This document shows, piece after piece, positions 26,787 through 35,230 of a stretch of 64,000 nucleotides of DNA. The translations under genes were made by a program, and so were the position numbers. The stretch is from positions 4,566,217-4,630,216 of the forward strand of contig OX639992.1 in assembly GCA_951828515.1 (NCBI GenBank). Direction: 5' to 3'. The notes under the pieces were generated by a model, which saw nothing but the letters and a program-made list of their open reading frames with translations, had not been told where the DNA came from and ran no database searches. This stretch comes from an uncultured Poribacteria bacterium. GTDB lineage: Bacteria > Poribacteria > WGA-4E > WGA-3G. Position 1 is the first letter of the stretch. Each line of letters starts with the position of its first letter.

Positions 26787-27592
26787 TTAGAAAAAGAACG
26801 GATTCGACCAAGCTTTCTTACCGGTTGCGTCTGTTATTTCAACACGAATATACTTGACACTTTCAGGAATGCTGTATGTCGCCTCAGTCAAGAGTTCATC
26901 ATCGGGTGCCAGAATTCGCTGACCCCGGCTGCATTGTGCTTTAAAAACGATTGATTGTGCGGGTGAACATTTGACCGTTACCTCATTACCCTCCAATGCC
27001 ATATCCTCAATTTCGGGTCCGAGCGTAGAATAAAACGCGCCCGTGCGGAGTGCTTCCATGATACTCTCAATCGTCAGGTCTTCTGCCTTTACCATAATCC
27101 AGCCGTGGAAGCAGTCGTGTTCGGTGCCGTGTGAATCATCTGAGGCGATGCCAAGAACAGGTCCCCCTCTATCCAACAAATCATCCCATGCTTGTTCTGA
27201 AAAAGCTTTGCCAATGTCCATACAGCCGTCGTTGTAAACCTCAATCGCGAAATAATTTCGCAATGGTAGGTAATCTGTAATGGTATGTCCTGACCAATAA
27301 GGATGACATAAAACGGCTTCGCCACCCTGTGCTTTAATCTCATCGAGCACTGCGTTCGGATGCATCTTCGCGCAGTTGATGCGTTCCTGTATGTTAATGG
27401 CGACAAAGTGATACGTCGCACCGCCGTAGGGATTATCAGGATGCACTTCACTACCCGGTATTGCCAGAAAGTCTGGTGTGCTATAAGCACTGACATCGTT
27501 AACCTGACGGTGATCCGTTAGCACGAGGAAATCGTACCCCGCCTCACGATAGGCGGCGAACCGATCCGATATGGGAAGCTGTCCATCGGATC
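26787..27592 (-). pseudogene. 5'-truncated second copy of the CehA/McbA-type PHP hydrolase
   Basis: Codes for the same protein as the neighbouring intact copy from S-D-G-Q-L-P onwards, ending in the same W-S-N-P-F-F-F, with the ligands D-H, E, C-H-P-Y-W and D-D-S-H all present. The first ~24 residues, including the H-S-H metal motif, are missing: at about 27590 the sequence switches to a type III restriction subunit read in another frame. A GTG at 27524 could start a 245-aa product, but without the first two metal ligands it should be inactive. The tail regions of both copies are highly similar, so duplication looks recent. Confidence 0.8.
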
Positions 27593-28072
27593 CGAATGCA
27601 GTTTCTGGATCGTTGTGAAACAGATGTTGATGGACTTCTCGTTGATTCCCTCGAAATTTTCGACTTCTGTGACTTCAACATGTTCTCCTTGAAAATAGAT
27701 ATTCTCGCTGAAAAGGTATTTTGCGGAGCGCGGGTTGAGGAAGTTATCCTTGGTTTTTTCGATGATGTTGGTAGAATTGACGAAAAAGAGGAAGTTGCGG
27801 TAGCCTTTCTCATAGAGATAGAGGATCAAGCCCGCCATGATGAGCGTTTTACCGCTACCTGTCGCCATATTGAACAGCAGATGTACAGGTTTTTCTTTAC
27901 TCGGGAGGTCGTTATTGAAGTAGTGAATAAAACTCGCGAAAGCGTCTTCTTGGTAGGGACGGAGTTCAAACGTGGGATTCAAATTTTGCGCAATACTCTC
28001 CGGCATTTCGGGTTTGGGGATCCCAAAGTTGAACGCTATTTCGAGTTGTTCATGAAGGAATTGCTCAAGCAT
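27590..28072 (-). pseudogene. N-terminal fragment of a type III restriction enzyme Res subunit
   Basis: About 160 residues of an SF2 helicase-like restriction subunit: F-E-L-R-P-Y-Q-E-D-A (Q motif), Walker A in N-M-A-T-G-S-G-K-T, F-F-V-N-S-T-N-I-I-E-K-T (motif Ia), and F-T-T-I-Q-K-L-H-S-D, after which homology stops. Full-length Res proteins run to roughly 900-1000 residues, so motifs II-VI and the nuclease are gone. The frame continues for 24 unrelated codons through the PHP gene and stops at 27518. The breakpoint lies in GGATCCGATGG. Confidence 0.85.
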
Positions 28073-28114
28073 CAGACAGTTCCCAATTACCCTTGATCGG
28101 CAAACGATGGTATC

Positions 28115-28444
28115 CTATGTGTGTCGATTCTCCGCCAAATCTTCATATACGATACGGGCGATTTCATGTCCAATTTTTTGGAGGTCTTCTTCCAACCCCG
28201 CTTCTTGGATAGGGACAGTGGCAACGAATGCGCCTTTGTGTAAATCGATGGGGAAGCCTTCCACTTGTTCAACACCGTCGCGGGCATACCGAACCCGCGC
28301 TCCAGAGAGAGGACCATACTCCCCATCATAATAGAGTTCCACCCGCAGCAATTCAATAGAATCAGGTCCTGGCACCCGTCCTGCCAGATCGAGGGTCTTA
28401 ATCCTAAGGTCCATTTTATTAACGTTGTCAACAATATGTTTCAT
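28115..28444 (-). CDS. Small protein of unknown function inside the type III R-M remnant
   Basis: A 109-aa protein with a GGAGA ribosome site 7 nt before its ATG. I do not recognise it. The sequence looks folded: a beta-rich N-terminal half (R-I-K-T-L-D-L-A-G-R-V, E-L-L-R-V-E-L-Y-Y-D-G), a V-R-Y-A-R-D-G-V-E segment, and a C-terminal amphipathic helix (L-E-E-D-L-Q-K-I-G-H-E-I-A-R). It sits between the HEPN fragment and the Res fragment on the same strand, where type III operons often carry accessory genes. It appears intact, unlike its neighbours. Confidence 0.6.
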   Translation of the reverse strand: MKHIVDNVNKMDLRIKTLDLAGRVPGPDSIELLRVELYYDGEYGPLSGARVRYARDGVEQVEGFPIDLHKGAFVATVPIQEAGLEEDLQKIGHEIARIVYEDLAENRHT

Positions 28445-28532
28445 GAGAGTATCTCCTCTTCATTCTGAAAGCGAAGGCTCTGGGTAAACATCAAAACTGT
28501 CAAGAAGTCAAAAACTGAATAGCCCTAAAAAC

Positions 28533-28795
28533 TCAACCGAGTATCAAGTTATTCCAATCGGGAAATTCCCCATCTTCCAGAATCTTCACTATTGATTGCT
28601 GACACAAGTCTTGGGCTTTTGGAATAAATTCTGATGTGGGCATGGGTTCTTCTCCCTTTCTAATTTTAATTTTTTCCGGAATTGCTCCATTGTGAACAGC
28701 TTTGGAACGCAGGTCGTATATAGCCTTAAACTCGTCCATTAACCTCTCCCGATCGCCTTTACATTTTCCCAAGTGCCAAGAAGCACGGAGACGGA
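28533..28795 (-). pseudogene. C-terminal fragment of an Apea-type HEPN protein
   Basis: Reads L-R-A-S-W-H-L-G, then R-E-R-L-M-D-E-F-K-A-I-Y-D-L-R-S-K-A-V-H-N, matching the C-terminal half of Apea-like HEPN domains; Y-D-L-R-S-K-A-V-H-N carries the R-x4-6-H catalytic pattern of HEPN RNases. The N-terminal half is replaced at 28795/28796 by a type III methyltransferase fragment in another frame. HEPN proteins are frequent in defence islands. A TTG at 28772 could initiate a 79-aa remnant. Confidence 0.65.
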
Positions 28796-29506
28796 GTTGT
28801 AACCAAAACTGTCAGTTCCTGTGTTATACGGCGGGTCGATGTAGATAAGTTTGACCTGTCCGCGGAACTGCTGCTTGAGGGTGTGGAGCGCGATGAGATT
28901 GTTGCCCTTAATAATGAGGTTTTCGCGAATGATTCCGTTCTCGTCCCGTTTAAGTTCGCCAACTACATTTTCTAAATGCTTATCAGGGATAACCCCCCCC
29001 CGATTTTGCTGGTGTTCGTCTTCAGGGGTGTGGCGTTTCCAGTCGGTGAGAACTTTCGGATCGAACATCCGGTTGATTTCGTCTTGTGCCAGCGTTTCGT
29101 TGAAGAAAATCTCTTTACGCTTCTCCTCTTCCTTCGTCTGTCCGCCTTCTAAGACACAATCCTTGTAGGGCCAGACGAGTGAGACTTCGCCGCGCTCGCG
29201 CAGGAATTTATCGCCGATGTTCAAACCGATCCTGTTGCGGAATTGGGTGTAGGAGTTGGCGAGAAAGTTTTTGTCGGTAATATAGTTGATGAAGGTGTTG
29301 TGGTTGAAAACCCAATGTCCGTCAATTTCCTCAAAGAAGGTTGCCTTTATTTCAGCGTCAGTAAGCAATAACTTGATGAGGTTGTGATTGAGTTGCCATG
29401 CATGGTCTCTGACTGCAGCGGGGATGAGTTCGCCTGTATCGTCAAGGAAATCGGGATCGGTTTTCAGGAGTGCGGTCAGTTTTTCGCTGAAGTTCTGTTT
29501 TGGCAT
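28796..29506 (-). pseudogene. N-terminal fragment of a type III DNA methyltransferase (Mod)
   Basis: About 237 residues of an N6-adenine methyltransferase of the beta group. Recognised by the N-terminal F-S-E-K-L-T-A-L-L segment, the N-L-I-I-K-G-N-N-L-I-A-L stretch, and catalytic motif IV Y-I-D-P-P-Y-N-T-G-T-D-S-F-G-Y-N, at which homology ends abruptly. Motifs downstream, including the SAM-binding F-x-G-x-G and the C-terminal region, are lost. The frame runs on for 18 unrelated codons. An ATG at 29506 matches the usual start; a longer frame to 29563 exists. Confidence 0.82.
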
Positions 29507-30130
29507 AGGAGGCAGGAACCTTACATTTGATTTAGCGTAATAGTTAGGATAACAGTGGTTCAAGGACAGAGGTTTTCACCAATATAACTTGTTTTTAGTT
29601 TACCATGTATCGGGTATAAAGTCAAATGAAATGTTTATGGTGAATTATGAAAATAAGTTTACATTTCAATGGAAGCGAAAACCCTCCATCCCCGCTGGCG
29701 AGGTTTCTAACCCCAATGTATCATCAGGTATTGACGTGACAGAAGGTGTCCCCAAAATCCGCGTCATCTGTGTAATCCGCGTCAATCAGCGATTCAGACA
29801 GACTCCTGACAAAATATTTACATACCCATGAACAGGTCCGATTTAAAGCCGATATTCTGTTTGATTTAATTTATCATTTTGTTGTTTCACGGAGAAAGGG
29901 TATTTTGCGTTTCAGGAACCCGCGTGACACCTAACCTCAAAAAAGCCTCCGTGAAGCCTCCGTGAAAAGCAGTGTTCCTTCGGGATGTTTATCGGTAATT
30001 CTTGAGAACAGTATTCAGTCAATAAGGAAGCCCAATCTTGAGAATCCCATAATCCTGTAAATCTTGATTCAGACAATTTCTGTCCTATAATTTCTTAAAA
30101 CTGGATGCCTCTGAATAGAAAAATAAAAGA
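29507..30130. other. Repeat-bearing spacer upstream of the rhodanese-MoeB gene
   Basis: No gene is credible. It contains GAAAATAAGTTTACATTT plus CGCTGGCGAGGTTTCTAACC (about 29648-29713), also found at 7018-7073. It also has AATCCGCGTCAATC and ATCTTGATTCAGAC words that recur at 32725-32765. Confidence 0.5.
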
Positions 30131-30159
30131 TTGACAATATCACGCCGATGTGATATAAT
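30131..30159 (+). promoter_or_regulatory. Consensus sigma-70 promoter with an internal operator-like palindrome
   Basis: TTGACA and TATAAT are both perfect and are 17 nt apart. Between and overlapping them is ATATCAC-GCCGAT-GTGATAT (30137-30143 / 30150-30156), a 7-bp perfect inverted repeat placed where a repressor would block polymerase. It drives the rhodanese-MoeB gene starting 87 nt downstream of the -10. Confidence 0.8.
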
Positions 30160-30245
30160 TATGCAAGTGCAAGAAGCGAAAAATATATGGAACAAGAATA
30201 TGCAACTCGGATCTTCATATTCCTTTTCCGCAGGAGAAAAATTTC

Positions 30246-31433
30246 ATGAAATCCTATAGGCAAATCGTTGAGGAAGCCCAAACAGAAATCCCGGAGTTAA
30301 CTGTCGACGAAGTAAAAAGCGAACAGGACAAAGACAGCGATTTCGTGCTACTCGATGTGCGTGACGAAGATGAATATCGCGCGGGGTATATCCCGAACGC
30401 CGTGCACGTCACACGGGGTATGCTGGAATTCTCGGTTGAAAACTACATCCCGGATCGAGACCAAAAGGTTGTCGTCTATTGTGCAGCAGGACTCCGTTCC
30501 CTCCTCGCTGCCAAATCCCTACGCGAAATGGGTTACACCGATACCATCTCTCTCGCAGGTGGATATCGCGATTGGATGGCGGCAGGTTACCCGACTGCAC
30601 AAGATAAACCGATGAGCCATGAGCAACTCGATCGCTACAGCCGCCACTTTATGCTCACTGAGGTAGGAGAACAGGGGCAAGCGAAACTCCTTGATGCTAA
30701 AGTCTTAATGGTCGGAGCAGGTGGCTTAGGATCACCCGCGGGCGTGTATCTCGGTGCCGCTGGTGTTGGACATCTCGGTATTATCGACTCCGATGTTGTC
30801 GAGCTAAGCAACCTCCAACGTCAGATCCTCCACCGTACAGAATCTGTCGGCACACCGAAGGTCCAATCCGCGACAACCACAATCAAGTCCCTGAACCCAG
30901 ATATTGACATCACACCTTATAACCTCCGCTTGACTGCCGATAATGTTGAAGAAATCTTCTCGGAATACGACCTCATTGTCGACGGTTGCGATAACTTCGC
31001 GACCCGTTACCTCGTTAACGATGCCGCTGTGTTGATGAACAAACCGATCGTTCACGGCAGTATCTTCCAATTTGAGGGACAGGTATCACTCTTTAAACCA
31101 CACGAGGGACCTTGCTACCGATGCATGTATCCGACACCACCCCCGCCGGGCATGGTGCCCAGCTGAAGTGAGGCAGGTGTCCTGGGCGTGCTCCCAGGCG
31201 TAATTGGTGTTATGATGGCAACTGAAGCAATTAAATACATTATCGGTATCGGCGAACCTCTCATCGGTAGGCTCGTCCTCTACGATGCACTTGGTATGAC
31301 CTATCGTGAAATGAAAATCAGTCGAGATGAAAACTGCCCACTTTGTGGGGATAATCCGGTCATTACGAAATTGATTGATGATTACGATGCCGCGGCGGAA
31401 AATCCGGACACCTTTGCCCCCGCTGCCGATTAA
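30246..31433 (+). CDS. Rhodanese-MoeB/ThiF fusion with in-frame TGA at the conserved E1 cysteine (candidate selenoprotein)
   Basis: Read through one TGA, the gene encodes 395 aa. Residues about 15-115 form a rhodanese domain with the active loop C79-A-A-G-L-R84. Residues about 122-395 form an E1-like adenylyltransferase of the MoeB/ThiF family: G-A-G-G-L-G-S (157-163) binds ATP, R-Q-I-L-H-R follows, and paired CxxC zinc sites are C290/C293 and C364/C367. MoeB activates the sulfur-carrier protein of molybdopterin synthesis, and rhodanese donates sulfur. The TGA is codon 307 in V-P-S-[TGA]-S-E-A-G-V-L-G-V-L-P-G, where homologues have Cys. Downstream sequence is intact and contains the second zinc CxxC, so termination at 31166 would give a crippled protein. 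Rhodanese is N-terminal, the reverse of eukaryotic MOCS3. The alternative is a recent nonsense mutation. Confidence 0.8.
31164..31198 (+). promoter_or_regulatory. In-frame TGA followed by bacterial SECIS-like hairpin
   Basis: The TGA is at 31164-31166. The stem CCTGGG (31181-31186) pairs perfectly with CCCAGG (31193-31198) around a 6-nt loop CGTGCT. The loop begins 20 nt after the TGA and has G as its second base, matching the published bacterial SECIS rules as I recall them (loop 16-37 nt from UGA, G among the first two loop bases). Caution: this DNA also codes for L-G-V-L-P-G, whose codons can form such a stem by chance. Confidence 0.5.
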
Positions 31434-31481
31434 CCCTTAGCACTCGATCTTAGATCGAGACGACTCTGAGGAGGAAGGTAT

Positions 31482-31724
31482 ATGCTACCTTGTCCCGATT
31501 GTAATAATCCGTTGACGCAGTTTCCGATTGAGCAAGACGATATAGATCTCGTTAGTTGTGACAGTTGTTACGGCGTATGGCTTGTCCATCCGGGTGACGA
31601 CCTCGAACGTGTAGACAATGTCGCTTTTGATGACCTTGTTGAAGCGTACGGTACTGAGTATCCCATCGATGTTGATCCAAGTACAGTCGTACTCCCTGAT
31701 GAAGTCGAAGACGCATTGATGTAG
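31482..31724 (+). CDS. Small zinc-ribbon protein (TFIIB-type zf domain)
   Basis: An 80-aa protein with paired cysteines C4-P-D-C7 and C26-D-S-C29 followed by Y-G-V-W-L, the pattern of short bacterial zf-TFIIB (PF13453) proteins. The acidic C-terminal half has no recognised domain. AGGAGG with a short spacer precedes the ATG, and it lies 48 nt after the MoeB-type gene, so it is probably translated from the same transcript. A zinc ribbon downstream of a sulfur-activation enzyme might be a partner, but that is speculation. Confidence 0.78.
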   Translation: MLPCPDCNNPLTQFPIEQDDIDLVSCDSCYGVWLVHPGDDLERVDNVAFDDLVEAYGTEYPIDVDPSTVVLPDEVEDALM

Positions 31725-31863
31725 ACAGACAATTTCACGTTGTTTTCTGGTACAGTAGGAATGATCCTCTGATCTGGATACTTCAAAAAAATCAGAAAAA
31801 AGTAGCATATATTTTTTAATTATGCTATAGTAACTTTAATCCACTCTTTTAAGGAGGTTGTTA

Positions 31864-32568
31864 ATGCGAACTTTCATTTTATTAGCGATGCTGAGTCTCA
31901 TTGTTTCACCGGCATTCGCACAAAAATATATTAGTTGGGAAGCGGAGAACTTCAACGATTCAAACGGCGCGAAATTTGAAGTCTTTGACGTGCCGACCGA
32001 TCACCCCGGTAACGCTGCTGAAAGTGTAGACGACTATACCGTCACCGAAGCATCCGGCGGTAAGTACATCGGTTCACATAATGGTGCCACAAACGATGGT
32101 GGCGACTGGGTAAAATATGAATTCACAGTCGAAGCAGACGATTGGCACTTCTGGGGACGTGTTATCGCCCCGTCAGTGGGTGACAATTCCTGCTATTGGG
32201 TATTCGATGTCGCCGATGGTGATGTTACCTCAACTAATGATGGCCCTATGAACATCTGGGATTTCTTCGAAGTGGAGTCCCTTCGAGTTAACTATACAAC
32301 CGATTGGGTCTGGTTCCGGTTGAATACGCGTGACGGTCCGTTTGAAGGAACTGAACTGGTTCAGCACGGTGACGATCCGGTTCCCGTCGAACTGGATGAT
32401 GGTGATCACACACTGTACATCGCCCATCGCGAAGACGGTACATACATCGATAAAATTTTCGCGACAACGGATGTGGAATTCAATCCGAATGAAACCGATC
32501 CACAGACCGCTGTTGAAGCGCAAAACAAGCTCACGACGACTTGGGGTTCGCTCAAAAGCGGATTCTAA
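31864..32568 (+). CDS. Secreted protein with CBM6-like domain and C-terminal TTWGxLK motif
   Basis: A 234-aa exported protein. The signal peptide (about 1-20) ends A-F-A-Q. The body resembles carbohydrate-binding module family 6: Y-I-S-W-E-A-E-N-F near the start, G-G-D-W-V-K-Y-E-F-T-V in the middle, and a final G-D-H-T-L-Y-I-A-H-R-E-D-G-T-Y-I-D strand pair. There is no catalytic domain. The last 13 residues include N-K-L-T-T-T-W-G-S-L-K, a tail shared with the proteins ending at 43750 and 53280 and a remnant at 54122. I use the ATG at 31864, with AAGGAGG 6 nt upstream. It is followed by a strong terminator, so it is the end of its transcript. The sugar ligand is unknown. Confidence 0.8.
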   Translation: MRTFILLAMLSLIVSPAFAQKYISWEAENFNDSNGAKFEVFDVPTDHPGNAAESVDDYTVTEASGGKYIGSHNGATNDGGDWVKYEFTVEADDWHFWGRVIAPSVGDNSCYWVFDVADGDVTSTNDGPMNIWDFFEVESLRVNYTTDWVWFRLNTRDGPFEGTELVQHGDDPVPVELDDGDHTLYIAHREDGTYIDKIFATTDVEFNPNETDPQTAVEAQNKLTTTWGSLKSGF

Positions 32569-32583
32569 ATAGAACAAACACTT

Positions 32584-32616
32584 AAAAGCACCCACCCGCT
32601 GGGTGCTTTTATTTTT
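32584..32616 (+). terminator. Rho-independent terminator
   Basis: AAAAGCACCCA (32584-32594), a 5-nt loop CCCGC, TGGGTGCTTTT (32600-32610), then ATTTTT. The 11-bp perfect stem with a T run lies 15 nt after the CBM6-like gene's stop. Confidence 0.93.
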
Positions 32617-32766
32617 AACAGGCAGAACTTAAGCATGCTGTTATTTTGTACACAAACTTTATGAAGTTTCAGAAAATATTTCGGTAATTCTATGAGGGAC
32701 AATTCTCAACCGCGGCGCGTCTGTAATCCTGAAAATCCTTGAATCCAGTAAATCCTGATTCAGACA
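32617..32766. other. Spacer with AATCCTGAAAATCC / AAATCCTGATTCAGAC words
   Basis: Short dispersed words (about 32728-32766) resemble those near 30050-30080 and, inverted, near 52670. Nothing else is seen. Confidence 0.45.
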
Positions 32767-32888
32767 TAGGACTTACGCAGACAGGCGATAAATCACCTTA
32801 CTACAAACAGATGGACCTTGGGAATACGTGTTTTTCAAAGGAGCGTGGTTCGTAGTAGCGCAATTCATTGCGCTTTGCGTAAGTCCTA
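32767..32888. mobile_element. MITE-like element with TAGGACTTACGCA ends, copy 2
   Basis: TAGGACTTACGCA and TGCGTAAGTCCTA form perfect 13-bp terminal inverted repeats of a 122-bp element. The interior carries the GGTTCGTAGTAGCGCAATT word at 32847-32875, as in copy 1. It lies directly upstream of the CRTAC1 gene, and the gene's reading frame runs back into it. Confidence 0.8.
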
Positions 32889-32920
32889 TCAGACAATTAC
32901 TATCGCACATTACGGAAAAA

Positions 32921-34618
32921 TTGAAAAACCATTGTTATCTCTCGCCCAATGCCAAAACAAGAACTCTCCTACTCACCTTTCTGATACTTATCTGCTGTGC
33001 TGTGAGTCTGTCCGTTGCTGAAACGACATTCCTCTTCACAGACCAGACGGCGCAAGCAGGCATCCATTTCAAACATACCAACGGTGCATCTCAAGAGAAG
33101 TACCTACCTGAAACGATGGGATCTGGTGGACTCTTTTTCGACTACAATAACGACGGTCATCTTGACATCTATCTCGTCAATAGCGGCACTCTCAGCAACA
33201 CCTCTGAACTCCACAGAGATCCTGAGCACATAAACGTCCTCTACCGTAATAAAGGGGACGGAACATTTGTTGATGTCACAGCAGAGACCGGACTCCAACA
33301 TAATCACGGTTACGGTATGGGGGGTCTCGCGGCAGACTATGACAACGATGGTGATGCCGACATTTACCTTACTAACTTCGGCAGAAATCAACTCTATCAG
33401 AACAACGGGGACGGCACCTTCACGGACGTTACGGCACACGCCGGTGTTGGAGACGGGAACTGGAGCGTGAGCGCATCCTTCGGGGACTTTGACCTCGACG
33501 GACACCTCGACCTCTATGTAGCAAACTATTTGCAGTATCAATTAGAGACCGCTCATGCGTGCTTTCTACAAGGCATTTATATCTATTGCGGTCCGCATGA
33601 ATACCCGGGTGCGCGTGATACACTTTATCGGAACAACGGCGATGGTACCTTCACAGACGTTACAACCCGCGCGAGGGTTCACAACACCGGTAAGGGATTA
33701 GGGGTGCTCTTTACAGACTATAACAACGACGATTATCCTGACATTTTCGTTGCTAACGATGCTGTTCCAGACTTCCTCTACCAGAATAACAAAGATGGAA
33801 CATTCACAGACGTTGCTATCACCGCGGGCGTTGCCTATAATTCAGAAGGGCGTGCGACGGCAAGTATGGGGATCGCTTCCGGTGATTACGATAACGACGG
33901 CGTTCAAGATCTCTTCGTTACGAACTTCTCTTTGGAAATCAACAGTCTCTTTCGCAACGACAATGAAGGTTTTTATACGATGACCACCTTTGAAGCAGGA
34001 CTTGCTGATCCGAGTTTCTCAAAGCTCGGCTTCGGTACCCAATTCCTCGACGCAGATAACAATGGTGCGCTTGACCTCTTTGTGGCAAATGGACATGTTT
34101 GGGATAACGTATCAGAGATTACACCATCGCTCTCCTACAGGCAACAATGCCAGATTTTTAGGAACACAGGGACAGGACAGTTCATAGATCAGTCTGAGAC
34201 AACGGGTCGGTTTTTCAAACGTGCTGTTGTCGCTCGTGGTGTTGCCATTGGTGATTACAATAACGATGGTGCGACGGATATTCTCATCACCTGTTGTGGT
34301 GGACCCCCTATCTTGCTGCGAAACGACTCCCAAACCGACAATTGGGTGAAAATTCGGCTCGTCGGTACCGAAAGCAACCGTGATGGGATCGGTGCGAAAG
34401 TGTGGATTCGGACAGATGAAACAACGCTGTTCAGGGAAGTTACGTGTGGTGGAAGTTATGCCTCTGGTAGCGAGCGAACTCTCCATTTCGGCATCGGTAC
34501 TCAAAAGACGATTCAATCCATCCAAGTAAAATGGCAAAATGGGAATATGCAAACGCTTGATTTCTCAAACATGGAGAACCCTATAAATCAAGTCGTCCGT
34601 ATTATGGAAAACCGCTAA
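32921..34618 (+). CDS. CRTAC1-like exported FG-GAP/ASPIC-UnbV protein
   Basis: An exported beta-propeller with seven or more Ca-binding FG-GAP loops of the form D-Y-N-N-D-G-H-L-D-I-Y and D-Y-D-N-D-G-D-A-D-I-Y. It ends in an ASPIC/UnbV domain (N-W-V-K-I-R-L-V-G-T, N-R-D-G-I-G-A-K-V, final V-K-W-Q-N-G). The family (CRTAC1/UnbV) is secreted or cell-surface; function is not established. No in-frame ATG precedes the signal peptide. The frame runs back to 32828, but its first ~20 codons lie inside a MITE. I prefer the TTG at 32921 (CGGAAAAA just upstream), giving a lysine-rich n-region, hydrophobic core L-L-L-T-F-L-I-L-I-C-C, and cleavage after S-V-A. The start remains uncertain. Confidence 0.85.
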   Translation: MKNHCYLSPNAKTRTLLLTFLILICCAVSLSVAETTFLFTDQTAQAGIHFKHTNGASQEKYLPETMGSGGLFFDYNNDGHLDIYLVNSGTLSNTSELHRDPEHINVLYRNKGDGTFVDVTAETGLQHNHGYGMGGLAADYDNDGDADIYLTNFGRNQLYQNNGDGTFTDVTAHAGVGDGNWSVSASFGDFDLDGHLDLYVANYLQYQLETAHACFLQGIYIYCGPHEYPGARDTLYRNNGDGTFTDVTTRARVHNTGKGLGVLFTDYNNDDYPDIFVANDAVPDFLYQNNKDGTFTDVAITAGVAYNSEGRATASMGIASGDYDNDGVQDLFVTNFSLEINSLFRNDNEGFYTMTTFEAGLADPSFSKLGFGTQFLDADNNGALDLFVANGHVWDNVSEITPSLSYRQQCQIFRNTGTGQFIDQSETTGRFFKRAVVARGVAIGDYNNDGATDILITCCGGPPILLRNDSQTDNWVKIRLVGTESNRDGIGAKVWIRTDETTLFREVTCGGSYASGSERTLHFGIGTQKTIQSIQVKWQNGNMQTLDFSNMENPINQVVRIMENR

Positions 34619-35120
34619 AGAATGGCGGACAGCGATCAGATTCGGGAAGCGGCGTGTTTTCCCAGGAAACCGCACCTATTGAGTTTGGCGCAGAAACCAG
34701 ACCGAAGGATGGAAGACTGAATAGTCCCATTTGAGGCAACAAAAACTTGACCCACAAGAGAATGTATGATATTTTGTTTTCTTAGGTGTGTAAGGCTATA
34801 TTGATGAAAGGCAGTTAAGCGTTAGCATTACATCTGTTGGAAGGTTGGGTAATTTTATCCTGAACGAAAGTGGGGAATTGGTAATTGTCAAGGTGCGTTG
34901 GGGAGTGTATGCGCTCCCAGAAACACATTGAATGCTATAGGGCGCGTCTGCCTCGCTGATGATGGCATATATGTGGTCAGTTATTAACATTCAACTGCCA
35001 ACGAGTGCGTCTTATGGCGGTTTGACCGCTTTTTCTTTCTAAGAGAAACTATTGTACGAGGTGAAACATAGATACTTTTTTCATTCATTGCGGACCCTAC
35101 CTTCTTTTTTCTCATTTATA
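34619..35120. other. Spacer downstream of CRTAC1 gene
   Basis: About 500 nt with no credible gene; the longest frame (64 codons, minus strand) has no ribosome site or resemblance. No clear terminator is visible. Confidence 0.4.
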
Positions 35121-35150
35121 TTGACATTTCATTACGTTCGCGCGTATAAT
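35121..35150 (+). promoter_or_regulatory. Predicted sigma-70 promoter of cysC
   Basis: TTGACA (35121-35126) and TATAAT (35145-35150), both perfect, with 18-nt spacing, 81 nt before the cysC start. No operator is evident. Confidence 0.75.
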
Positions 35151-35230
35151 TGTACCGTGGTTACCCCTAATTATAGAGGCGGATTTGGAACGCCTCAATT
35201 TTATGAATTCTAATATGCGAGGATAATCGA

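Noticed and set aside
32828-32920. N-terminal extension of the CRTAC1 protein starting within the MITE
   Set aside because: The first ~20 codons translate the MITE's right end; a signal peptide begins only after it, so the extension is probably not protein-coding.
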